Assembly (NCBI GenBank): GCA_003427395.1
Contig: BFEA01000130.1
Coordinates: 2,405,718 to 2,427,987 of the forward strand
Direction: 5' to 3'
DNA length: 22,270 bases
Source of the DNA: Chara braunii
Taxonomy: Eukaryota; Streptophyta; Charophyceae; Charales; Characeae
Shown: piece after piece, positions 8,039 through 16,704 of the stretch
Position numbering within the stretch: the first letter of the stretch is position 1
How the letters are laid out: every line of letters starts with the position of its first letter
The notes under the pieces: generated by a model
What the model saw: only the letters and a program-made list of their open reading frames with translations
Databases searched by the model: none
What the model was told of the DNA's origin: nothing
Position numbers and translations under genes: made by a program

Positions 8039-8747
8039 GCAGCAGCCCGGTACTGTGGCTACCCCGAGCCTGTCCTAGGCCTGCCCGGGCTTCGGTGGTC
8101 CCCACGCTGTAGTGGTCCCGCCCCTAAAAGAAAAAGATGCAGTCAGGCCCTCTAAATTAAAGACTGGGCCCGTCGCTTATTTGGGCCTAGCCGGCCCACG
8201 TGTCCTGGCGGACCACCCCTTCGGTGGAAAGAATCAATCGGGCCCACAGCCCTTCGTCCATAGCCTCTATCTCTTAGCGTCGAGGCCTCCGCGTAGGCCC
8301 AGCCTCGTTGCTGGCAGATGCACGGTATTCCTTGGAATTCTGCTGCTCGAGGCAACTTTTGTTATCGTCGTCACTTAAGATGTTCGTAAGCTCATTGTAA
8401 ATGCGTGACGCCGCAGTTCTTTCGACTATCCCGCCGACATTTGGTATCATACCGACCTCCCGCGGCCACGTCCCCTTGTCTGACCCCTCGGCAATAGCCC
8501 GCCTTGATATCCTCTTTGTGCTCGCCAGTGGCTTATGTCTTAAGCTTTTTTCGTAAAGGTACCGTTGCTCAATGCTCGTTCCCTGCTAGAACTGAGTGTC
8601 GTAGCCCGTGACTCGTTCGGCCCACCTATCCCGGCATCTTCCCCGTGGTAGGCGAGCTTCAGCCAGGTAAAACCCAACAAATAGTGATCTTGATCCGCGC
8701 CCTTGTAAGAGAAGTAAAGGGCGGCGTAGGGCTGTAGCCGCCCGACA
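8039..8747. other. Unassigned region left of the retrotransposon
   Basis: No gene is recognised. Frequent GGGCC/GGCCC words occur to about 8300, including a small CCACC-x-TTCG-GTGG hairpin near 8212-8227. At 8719-8743 there is a perfect 7-bp hairpin (GGGCGGC with GCCGCCC, 11-base loop). It ends 4 bases before the point where similarity to the 3' LTR starts. This region replaces the first 313 bases expected of the 5' LTR. Confidence 0.5.
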
Positions 8748-9669
8748 CCGGTACCGCACCCTGAAGGGGTAGATGTGCGGGTACTAAAGGCCGAGCAGAA
8801 GAAGACAAAAGTGGCATTTTTAGAGGCCTGGTAGTTGTAGGTTAGGTCTAGGTGGATACCAGTCCAACCAGTCTGGGTCTAGGGCCTGTACGTGCAATAT
8901 CAGAGTCTGCAATGATGTTTCCCTCCGAAAGGGAGGAGGTACTGGTTGCTTGGAAGGCCGATCGGCCTGGAAGTCACTGCCCAAGAGGCAAAACAGGTCG
9001 CTATATCTTCTGGCCGGGCGGAGAGTCCGGCCTCTTTTCCGGTGTGCAAGTTTGGCGACACACTGGTGGAGCGCTGGTTGGAGCAGCGCTGATGGGGAGG
9101 AAGGAGAAGGACACGAGGGAGGAAGAAGGAAGGAAGGGGGAGGAGCGCCAGGGGTACTTACCTGGCTATGGTGGCAGCCATCTTCATCACCTTGATGGGC
9201 GCTGCAGCAGGGAGTCCCCAACTGGGGAGAGCCACACCAAGAAGCTTCAAGGCAGGGCTGGGCATGGCAGTCTGAGCTAGAGCAGCCATAGCTGCTTTGG
9301 GTTGTCCTTTGGGCATCTGCGCAAGACCTAGTAGTCTGCCATAGCCTCGGCCTATGAGAGTGAAGAGTGGGGGAGGCAGCCATTGCTATGGTGGACCTCA
9401 AGTGATACCTGCAGTAGAAGAGGGACTCGGGCATTGAATTTCTTGTATGAATAAGAGAAGGGGGAGATAAGGAGGAGGAGATTGTTGGGCAAAGAAGAAG
9501 AGCCTTGTCATTTGTCTATGCTGGTGTACATCATCTTCTTCTTCTTTCTTACTTCTTCTTCTTCTTCTAATCCTCCCTCTTCCCTCAAGTTCATTCATTT
9601 CTTTCTGCAATTGGGCGGCATTGTACTATCTGATGGATGTGTATCTCGAAATTGGCCAGGATCATAACA
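8748..9669 (+). repeat. 5' LTR, truncated at its left end
   Basis: Matches 17018-17944 almost throughout, from CCGGTACCGCACC to the final CA. It differs by about 30 substitutions, a missing 16-base duplication (present at 17361-17376), a roughly 36-base deletion near 9440 and extra CTT/poly-pyrimidine bases near 9536-9600. The first 313 bases of the full LTR (most or all of U3) are absent, so this copy probably has no promoter of its own. A CTATATC box at 9001 is the only TATA-like candidate left. Long open frames on both strands here are shadows. Confidence 0.9.
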
Positions 9670-9670
9670 T

Positions 9671-9682
9671 TGGTATCAGAGC
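9671..9682 (+). promoter_or_regulatory. Primer binding site for initiator methionine tRNA
   Basis: TGGTATCAGAGC begins two bases after the CA end of the 5' LTR. It is the standard plant LTR-retrotransposon PBS complementary to the 3' end of tRNA-iMet, where minus-strand DNA synthesis begins. Its intactness contrasts with the decayed coding region. Confidence 0.95.
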
Positions 9683-9716
9683 GGATTCTAGTTGCTGGTG
9701 AGAGTTGACTTTGCTG

Positions 9717-9766
9717 CCCTAACCCTAACCTAAGTGGTTGAGGGCACCACTTAGGGTTAGGGTTGG
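9717..9766. repeat. Telomere-like hairpin in the leader
   Basis: The left arm at 9717-9737 has CCCTAACCCTAACC followed by TAAGTGG. The right arm at 9747-9766 has CCACTTAGGGTTAGGG plus TTGG. The loop is 9 bases. The arms are complementary over about 19-20 bases with one single-base bulge. The sequence is two CCCTAA units facing two TTAGGG units, 35 bases after the PBS. Confidence 0.85.
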
Positions 9767-10810
9767 TTTGTGAAGGGAAGAGGGGCAGCGTGGCTGAGGG
9801 AAGCTGCCCCCACCTGGTTACGTCACGGAGGGTCGACTTTGAACCTAACCAGGTTGCTTGAGAGTGAGATTAGGGTGGCGAGACATTTCAAGGAGACTTC
9901 ATGCGGCGATCTGAGAGAGGTGACAGTGAGAGGCACTCGCACCTGGAATCTGATTCAAGGGAGACACTTGGCAAGTTAAGGGCTGCCCTCAAGTAGGCGA
10001 GCTCGAGGGTCAGCGGCCACTCAGCATCTACGGACTGCAAGTTGCTACTTTGTTCTTCAGCATCGACAGGGGATCCGGCATTGCACTTGGGTGTTGGAGT
10101 CAGACCCTCCTAGGAGATAGGACACTAGCGTAGGGGTAGCGTTAGAGGGGTCAGGAGGATCACATGAGAGGGGGGTGAGTTCTATTCATCTCGAAGCTCA
10201 AGGCCACTCAGGTAAGTGTCGTGCACCAACGGGATGCCCATGAATGTGTGCATGGTATTGATTGTCCTGCTGGGGTACTCAAGGTTTCTTTTCCTACTCC
10301 TTTGTGGTCTTGATTGTGTGACTGAATGCATGTGATCTACCTACTCACCTGATGGATGGAAAATGAAGTATCTTGATCTAAATGCCGAGTCTTTCTACAG
10401 TGCTTTGTTTTTTCACCTCTGAACGGTTGTAGTCTGTAGGTTCTGCCGGAAGTTGAAATTTTGTTTTTCAGTACAGTGGAAACTGAACTAAGTCCAGGAG
10501 GGACTTCTCTTGGTTGGGACCTGGCCGCGACCTACATGGGACCTCTGGAACCCAGTGGGACCGGGCCCAAACAAGAAGAGCCCTTTCAGGCCCAAATCAG
10601 TTAGGCATTAGCCCATTGTCTTCTGACTGTGTTACGGAGTTCTTTCTTCTTGGTTAGGACACCCACTGCCGAGGGGATCTTGGCTGAGACGTTTCGCATG
10701 TCTTTTGCTTGCACTGTCCGTGGCTTGACTCGCACCCTGTACACCACTCAATTCTCCATTGTTGCATTTAGTCACTCGTTGTCTGATTTGTTGTACGTTC
10801 ATGGAGCTGG

Positions 10811-10896
10811 TCAGACTGGACTGGAGAGGACCTCGTATGCAGTCTGATCAGACTGGACTGGAGAGAACCTCGTATGCAGCCTGATCAGACTGGGTC
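10811..10896. repeat. 37-bp tandem duplication in the leader
   Basis: TCAGACTGG starts at 10811, 10848 and 10885. The first two 37-base units, with GACTGGAGAG and CCTCGTATGCAG inside, differ at only two or three bases. The third is a partial copy. The junction contains TGATCA, so the unit ends are partly palindromic. Confidence 0.9.
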
Positions 10897-11245
10897 GCTG
10901 GATCAGACCTCTCGTTTGAACTTGTTCGTTTTTATTTGGTTTGCTGCTCTCTACGTCCAAATGAAATGTCGCTCCAGCTAGGAGTTCTACCTTCTCTTGT
11001 CTAAGCTTTCAAGTCTATTTTTCTGAGTTCATTTCCGATGCCCGTGGAGACCCGCCGCTGGAAAGAAAAGAGAGAGGAGGGAGAGAGAGAAGGGAGAGAG
11101 GGAAAGTGACCGTCTGGGGTGGGCAAGGACTGGGAAAAGGAGTGTTCGTCCAAGTGAGAAGGGGAGTGAACCTCTTGAGAGTCTAATTGATTCTTTTGCT
11201 GATTTGCGACTCTCTGACCCACCTGTCAATACTAACGGTCCAAAA

Positions 11246-12827
11246 ATGGCTCAGCTAACTTCAGTGCAATGGCGGGCCTTGTTAGATGCAGTCAGTGATG
11301 CGGAAAAACCGTATCTACAAGCACTCCTAGATAGTGCAACCAAAAGGGAACAGGAGGCAGAGGAGGAAGGACTCATTGCTGAAAAGACAGGTGGTCATCC
11401 TAGAGACCGTTCCCTTACTGATTGAGGAGCAGTGTGGGGAACAGTTGTAGTCTATACTCACAACCCTTGTTCAAGTCAGGAATCTTGAAGATCATACCAC
11501 TCAGATTGCTGAAGTCTTCGCAAAGTTGCGAACACTTCAAGATGATCTGACTGATATGACCCGCAAGTACCACGAATTGACAAAGGAGGTGGTTGAGCTG
11601 CGACAAGCCCAAGTGGCCAACCCTCTTCCTCTACCCCCTAAATCTGAAGCTGCAATTGAAACTACCTTTGCCTCTCTTACTGCATCTTCTTCCTTGAATG
11701 TGATGGCAACCCTCTCGGGACCTGCAACAGGTACAAATTCCGTTGTTGCTGTGACAAGTAACGAGGCTGGAAATTCTGCAACTGCTGCAGCCCCAAGATT
11801 GGAACCAGCAGGTGCTGGTCCCAGCTACGCCGGTCCCTATGTGGACCAAAAGGCGGTTCAAATACCATCTAAGTACGACGGCAAAGAGGACATTGAATCC
11901 TGGATCAGCTCCATGAGGGCATACTTCGAGGTTCTGGGACTCACCCTGAGACCCAATCCGTGATCATAGGAATGAATGTTGAGCCAGTCGTGCGGGGCTT
12001 CTTAGAGGTCCAAGCTACGCGAGCGGGGATTCCCAAAATAGAACTAACAAGGTTGCTTAAGACCACTCCGGTTGCCTCCCTCGAGGAACTCCTCATTTCG
12101 CAATACTTGGATCCACATGCTGCAGCAAGGGCAAGAATCCAGCTTGACAAAATCAAGCGCAGCAAGTGGACGGGCTCCATGAAAACCTGCAAACTTACCT
12201 TAGCAAGATGTTCGCTACATCCGGATGGGAACTGACTTCTCAATCTTGCTTGGATGTGGTCAAAGGCGCGGTTCCCACCAACTTTACTAATCGCCTAGGC
12301 AGGGACTTCATTGGGTACACTGAATGTTGCACTCTAATGAAGGACATTGTCAGTCTTGAGGCTGTAGACCTCGTCACCACAACAGGCAGCAAAAAGTCCA
12401 TGGGCCGCAGGCGGTTCAAAGGCAGCAACCGTTTTGTTGTGCATGACCCGCTGGAGGCCGAAGAAGAAGCCGATGCAGATGACCCCACTCTTGGTGACGA
12501 CCAAGAACAAAACTCTAATACAGCTTGTTCTTCAGCCCATGAGTCTAATGCGAACAAAGGAGAAGAAAAATTTACTGCCTTTAGAAAAAGACTGCCAATG
12601 CAAAGGGACCGAATCGGAGTGCAGGGAAGAACTATGTCCAACTTCCCAAGGAAGTCATAATCCCACCAAAACCGGACGATGCGACCACTAAACCTCGGGT
12701 CGACCTCCGGATCACTCAAAATGACTGGCAGGGTAGACTCAAGAAGGGGGTATGCCTGCATTGCCAGAAACCAAATCACAAAGTACCGGATTGCTACAGG
12801 CTGCAGGGAAACCAGACCCGGGCGTAG
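11246..12827 (+). pseudogene. gag: Gag polyprotein of the retrotransposon, frameshifted
   Basis: Translation begins at the ATG at 11246 (MAQLTSVQWRALL), after a 1.5-kb leader. The first 60 residues are acidic and helical and end at a TGA at 11423. The continuation sits in another frame with a TAG near 11447: a probable coiled coil (LEDHTTQIAEVFAKL, then TRKYHELTKEVVELRQA), a Ser/Ala/Thr-rich linker, and the capsid-type motif KYDGKEDIESWISSMRAYF typical of Ty3 Gag. Further frame changes occur near 11960, 12165 and 12620. Between them lie capsid helices (RGFLEVQATRAGIPKIELTRLL) and an acidic region (EAEEEADADDPTLGDDQEQ). The last segment holds the CCHC knuckle and stops at a TAG at 12825. Gag would form the virus-like particle and bind the RNA. 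The many frame changes make this a pseudogene. Confidence 0.85.
12753..12794 (+). other. Gag nucleocapsid CCHC zinc knuckle
   Basis: The frame beginning at 12753 reads C-LH-C-QKPN-H-KVPD-C, an exact C-x2-C-x4-H-x4-C knuckle. The four ligands are at 12753, 12762, 12777 and 12792. It binds element RNA in related retrotransposons. The frame carrying it is open only from about 12620 to 12827 and differs from the frames of the preceding capsid part and of the protease. Confidence 0.9.
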
Positions 12828-12865
12828 AGTCAACTTCAGCAAACTCTACAGCAAGGGAGACTGAA
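12806..12865 (+). promoter_or_regulatory. Candidate -1 ribosomal frameshift signal between gag and pol
   Basis: GGGAAAC lies at 12806-12812 in the zinc-knuckle frame as G-GGA-AAC, the phase needed for -1 slippage. A -1 slip moves ribosomes exactly into the protease frame, 12 bases before the gag-frame TAG at 12825. Downstream, GTAGAGT (12824-12830) pairs with ACTCTAC (12843-12849). The loop bases TTCAG (12835-12839) can pair with CTGAA (12861-12865), giving a possible H-type pseudoknot. The spacer of 11 bases is longer than the usual 5-9. In a decayed element an indel could explain the frame change just as well. Confidence 0.4.
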
Positions 12866-13384
12866 TCTGATGCAAATCAGCAGTCCTCCCTTGAAGCCCA
12901 ATCATCTGTTGAACACAAGGCTGAGGTGAGTAACGTTTTGTATGTCGAGCCTTGGGAGGAGTCTGGGACGGTCAATTTTCACTACCACTTGGAGCATTGG
13001 GCTGAGATGAAACACCAGCGTGCCCAGGGGACAGTGAAGTTGATATTCTTCAAACTTCTCATAAACCACCGCTATCTCCGTGTTTTGGTTGACTGTGGTG
13101 TTAGAGCTAACTTTATGTCACCTCACGGGATACACAAAGTGGGCTTGGGGATGAAGCAAGTGGCCTTGCAGAACCCTTGCCGGATCCAAGTTGGCAACAA
13201 AGAAGTTGTCTCGTCTACGCATGCAGTCAAAGGTGTGCGCACTACCTTTGACAAGAACAAAACTGTCACCCACGCACTGAACTTCTATGTCCTTGACAAG
13301 TGCCCCTTCGACGCTGTCCTTGGTTTGGGCTGGCTGCAGTCCCAATGTGAATGGACCAAGTGGAAGGAGTCATTTTCATGGTGA
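12813..13384 (+). pseudogene. Retrotransposon aspartic protease region
   Basis: This frame is open from 12752 to a TGA at 13382; I start the region after the candidate slip site. A low-complexity Ser/Gln/Glu linker leads to the retropepsin core, with the active-site turn LVDCGVRANFMS (Asp codon 13091-13093), then a strand-rich part and the flap-to-C-terminal segment ending AVLGLGWLQSQ. The usual active-site triplet is D-S/T-G-A; here it is D-C-G-V, so Ser/Thr is replaced by Cys and Ala by Val. The protein would cleave Gag-Pol. The frame runs into a stop in the middle of the segment joining protease to RT, and the following part is read in another frame from 13351. Family assignment is firm, activity very doubtful. 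Confidence 0.8.
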
Positions 13385-13806
13385 AAGATGCTCAAGGGAA
13401 CGAGTTTCCCGTCCTCCTGGATGAGAAGCACGAGTCCCCAGTGACTTTTCTGAATGCTATGAAGCTCTGCAAGAAATGGCGCAAGCACAAGGAGGATGAA
13501 CAGTTGTATGTTGTCTTTGTTCGTCCTACTTATGTGCCATCTACGTTTGCGGTTAGTACCACTACTACTTCGACTAGTGATTCTACTTCTAGCACCTCTA
13601 TTTCTCTACCCTCTAATGGTCCAAATGATCCTACTTCAGATTCGGTCGTCTCTATACGTGACCTGCGACCGGATCTAGGTGATCCCTTTGTTGATCCCCC
13701 ACCCCCACGGGTCCCACCAGACATCCAAAACCTCCTCGATCGGTTTCCGGAAGTTCTGGTCGAGCCACGTGGAGTCCCTACGCGATCAGTCCGACACACC
13801 ATCTAG
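13351..13806 (+). pseudogene. Protease-RT linker with the start of RT
   Basis: After the frame change near 13350 this segment reads a short strand-rich stretch (VEGVIFMVKDAQGNEFPVLLDE), a Lys-rich helix, a Thr/Ser-rich linker (repeated ACT/AGT codons around 13555-13610), then the typical approach to Ty3 RT (IQNLLDRFPEVLVEPRGVPTR). It ends at a TAG at 13804-13806, immediately before LVEGVVPPKG. The same frame continues open beyond, so this is a single nonsense change in an otherwise readable join. Confidence 0.75.
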
Positions 13807-14690
13807 TTGGTTGAAGGTGTTGTTCCTCCAAAGGGTTGCGTATATCGAATGGGACCCGGCGAGTTGGAGGAACTCCAGCAACAGATTGATGAGATGATTG
13901 ACAAGGGGTGGATCAAGCCTAGCGAATCTGAATTTGGTGCTCCTGTGTTGTTAGTTCCAAAGAAAGGAGGTAAATTTCGCATGTGTATTGACTATCGCGG
14001 TCTAAACCGCATCACAAGAAAGAATGCATATCCATTGCCTCGTATAGATGACTTCCTTGATGCCGCAGGTGGGTGCAAGGTCTTCTCTCAAGTTTGGCTA
14101 CCACCAGGTTGAAGTCGATCCTGCGGACCAGCACAAGGCTGCGTTCAAAATGCGCGATGGGCTTTACGAGGTTACCATAATGCCTTTCGGTCTCACGAAC
14201 ACACCAGCCACCTTCCAAAGCCTCATGGACAAGGTCCTCCGTGAACAGATTGGCCGGTTCGTGGTGGTATACCTCGATGATATCTTAATCTTCAGCAAGT
14301 CCATGGAGAAGCACCTCAAGCACCTTGAGGAAGTGCTCACTATCCTCAAGAAGACGCAACTCCATCTCAACCTAGAAAAATCTGAGTTTGGGAAGGATAA
14401 TGTCATCTATCTCGGGTATCAGTTGTCTGCTGCAGGCCTGGAGCCTAAGGCAACCAAGGTTGAGGTCATACGCAATTGGCCTCAGCCCGTTAACATTTGC
14501 GAACTGCGTTATTTTTTTGGCCTCGCGTCATACTATCGGAAGTTTGTGCCCCACTTCTCTATTGTTGCTCGTCCATTGTCGCGGTTGACCAGTAAAAATG
14601 TTCCCTATTCTTGGGACGCTGCGTGCACGAATGCCTTCCAAGCTTTAAAAGAAGCCTTGGTAAGTTACCTAGTACTCCGCATTGCAGATC
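13807..14690 (+). pseudogene. pol: Reverse transcriptase domain, motif A lost
   Basis: From 13807 the frame reads RMGPGELEELQQQIDEMIDKGWIKPS, FGAPVLLVPKKGGKFRMCIDYRGLN and AYPLPRIDDFLDA, all standard Ty3/Gypsy RT blocks. At 14081-14092 the text jumps frame: the normal stretch between the Phe-Ser of motif A and the GYHQ block is missing about 11 bases. The deletion removes the motif A aspartate, one of the three catalytic carboxylates. Reading continues in the next frame with GYHQVEVDPADQHKAAF, MPFGLTNTPATFQSLM and the motif C box YLDD (14270-14281), then the thumb and connection (GLASYYRKFVPHFS, RPLSRLTSK). The enzyme would copy element RNA into DNA. It cannot work with motif A gone. Confidence 0.9.
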
Positions 14691-15075
14691 CCAAACTGAC
14701 ATTCATAGTTACTACGGATGCGAGCCAGTATGGAATCGGCGTAGTGCTGCAGCAAGACGACGACGATAGCTTGTGGCCGCTCGAGTACTACAGCAAACGC
14801 ATGCCCAGCATAAAGGTAGCCACTTCCACCTACATGCGCGAGCTCTATGCTTTGCGTATGGCGTTGGACCACTGGAAACACTATCTTTTGGGACGCCACT
14901 TCAAAGTCTTCTCAGATCATGAGACGCTGAAGTGGATCAAACAACAAACTACCTTGTCCCCTACCTTGCTTCGCTGGTTCCATGAAATTGACATTTTCGA
15001 TTTCGAGTTAAGACACAAAAAGGGTTGTTATAACCGAGTAGTTGATGCTTTGTCTCGCCACCCAGAGTACATGAC
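14691..15075 (+). pseudogene. pol: RNase H domain
   Basis: Same frame as the second part of RT, with no break in this domain. The catalytic pattern is present: Asp in TTDASQYGIG (codon 14717-14719), Glu in MRELYALRMAL, Asp in FSDHETLKW, and a final Asp in RVVDALSRH near 15045. The usual T-D-H of the third site is S-D-H here. The domain removes the RNA strand from RNA:DNA hybrids and follows RT directly, as in all Ty3/Gypsy polyproteins. It ends at the DALSRHPEY signature that marks the join to integrase. Confidence 0.9.
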
Positions 15076-16310
15076 TTGCCTTGTCAAATCCTACGACCTC
15101 CGAAAGAAACTGAAGGAGGAGCTCGTAAAGCACACCGCCCAGGATCCGGAGCTTAGCCCCATCCTTGAGCGGGTATGGGCTGATCCTAGCAGTCAGCCTG
15201 ATTTTCACGAGTATGGAGGACTGATCTTCCGTCACCACGGGAACCACGACCGTTTGTGTGTGCCCAACCATGAGCCTCTCCGCATGCACTTTCTGGATTT
15301 GGCTCATCATCGGAGCAGACACTTCGGCATGGCAAAGACGTACGCAAATTTGCTGAGACAGTTTGATTGGCCTGGCATGAAAGGAACTGCTGAAAAGTTT
15401 GTGGCTGAATGTTAAGTCTGTCAAGGAATCAAACCATGCAGACAAAATTCCATCGGGCTACTCACACCCCTACCCATTCCCGAAGGTTCCGGGAAGTCTG
15501 TTTCCATCGACTTCACCGACATGGGAAAGGTAAGTAAGAACGGCTACTCACAAGTCATGGTGATTGTTGACCGATTTTCTAAGTTCCTTAATATGATCCC
15601 TTTGTCGCCTCATGCCGCAACAGACTTAGTGATTCGTGAGTTCCAACAGAAGTACATTCTGCAGTTCGGGACCCCGAAGACTCTCATAAGCGATCGGGAC
15701 CCGCGCTTCATTAGTACTGAATGGAAGGACTTCACGTCTCATCTGGGGATCAGGCTGTGTATGACATCTGGCCGACACCCGGAAGCCAACGGTTTGGCTG
15801 AAGAAATTAACCAGACTGTGTTCCAACTTCTCTGCGCTTTGATTATCCCGGATGAGGAAACATGGAATGAAGAGTTGTATTCCGTTAGGGGGTTGTACAA
15901 CAACTCCATCCATTTTGCCACCGGCATGACACCTAACAGGCTGCATCTCGGTTGGCATATCCGTAATCCGCTCTCCTACCTATTCCCTGAACAGCCGGCT
16001 GGCTTAACACCCGGCAGGACTGGCTTCAGGGCCAAGTATGATCGCTTGCTCAAGGTTGCCATTGCAGCCATGACCAAGCGCCAGCACGCCATGATCCATC
16101 ACGCGAACAAGAGGCGCCGACCGTCGGACATTCAGGTAGGAAGCTATGTCTGGGTCAAGATGTCTGAATTCTCAGAAGAAGAAGGGGTCTCTCGCAAACT
16201 ACTCCCAGTCTATTACGGACCGTGCGAAGTTTTGGATGTGATTGGCGAAGACCACTTTGGCCCTTCGTACGTAGTTGATGTGCCGGCCCATTTGCGCACA
16301 TACCCCGTGT
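15076..16310 (+). pseudogene. pol: Integrase with intact D,D-35-E core and broken zinc finger
   Basis: The frame continues from RNase H. The N-terminal HHCC zinc finger is visible: histidines in LAHHRSRHFG and the first Cys at 15410-15412. A TAA at 15413-15415 then falls between the two cysteines, and the second Cys follows at 15419. Beyond it the same frame gives the catalytic core: first Asp at 15509 (SIDFTD), second Asp at 15692 (ISDRDPRF), and Glu at 15800 (LAEEINQT), exactly 35 residues after the second Asp. The C-terminal part has the Ty3-type GPCEVLDVIGED and TYPVFHASKL blocks. The enzyme would insert element DNA into chromosomes. Only the single TAA spoils this domain. Confidence 0.9.
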
Positions 16311-16663
16311 TCCATGCATCGAAACTGTACCTCCACCGTGATGCTAAGACGTTCGACTACCGCGAAGACATGATCCCTCGTGCGATCAAAGGCGGGCATG
16401 AGATAGACAAGATCAAATAGCACGTAGGGAAGGGATGCAACAGACAGTACTAGGCTCACTTCATGTATCACCCATTAGACGATCTGTATTGGATTTCCAA
16501 ATAGGAACTGCTACGCAGTGCACCGCGCGTTGTCAAAGCCTATGAGCGACAAATCGCCACTAACGTTGTACCTAAGATCTCTGCAAGGCTCACCGCAACA
16601 GAGTACTCTAGGAATCCCTTTGCCTTGCTTGCTTACGATGCGTTTGTCGAGGACTCAGAATGA
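16311..16663 (+). pseudogene. C-terminal chromodomain with three in-frame TAG stops
   Basis: Directly after integrase the frame gives IKGGHEIDKIK and then a TAG at 16418-16420. Reading on in the same frame shows HVGKGCNRQY, a TAG at 16451, HPLDDLYW, a TAG at 16502, then ELLRSAPRVVKAYE and a tail to a TGA at 16661-16663. The order E-I-x-x-I, a Q-Y strand, an HPLDD-LYW turn and a final helix is the chromodomain plan of chromoviral integrases, which directs insertion to particular histone marks. All three stops are TAG, and the frame is otherwise undisturbed for about 118 codons. Earlier termination at 16418 would leave integrase without its targeting domain. Confidence 0.75.
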
Positions 16664-16691
16664 GTTACTCGCTCGAAGGGACCTTGCTCTT

Positions 16692-16704
16692 GAGGGGGGA
16701 GTAG
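16692..16704 (+). promoter_or_regulatory. Polypurine tract
   Basis: GAGGGGGGAGTAG ends exactly where the 3' LTR begins with TGTGATGACC. This is the usual primer site for plus-strand DNA synthesis. It is a purine run with a single T. Confidence 0.9.

Larger units (their letters stand above)
9683..11245 (+). other. Untranslated leader of the retrotransposon
   Basis: About 1.56 kb separates the PBS from the first credible gag ATG (11246), with no convincing protein frame. It contains the telomere-like hairpin at 9717-9766, a good splice-donor-like sequence (CAGGTAAGT near 10208-10216), a GGCCC-rich patch near 10550-10600, a 37-bp duplication (10811-10896) and a purine tract at about 11060-11107. 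Just before gag stands TACTAAC (11229-11235), a textbook branch-point sequence; whether splicing occurs is unknown. Confidence 0.6.

Noticed and set aside
8820-9434. 204-codon minus frame and plus frames inside the 5' LTR, also in the 3' LTR
   Set aside because: They lie within LTRs on both strands and are broken differently in the two LTRs. The products are Pro/Ser/Cys-rich without recognisable features.
9717-9766. True interstitial telomere array
   Set aside because: Only two telomere units per arm in inverted orientation; it is a hairpin in the retrotransposon leader, not a telomere remnant.
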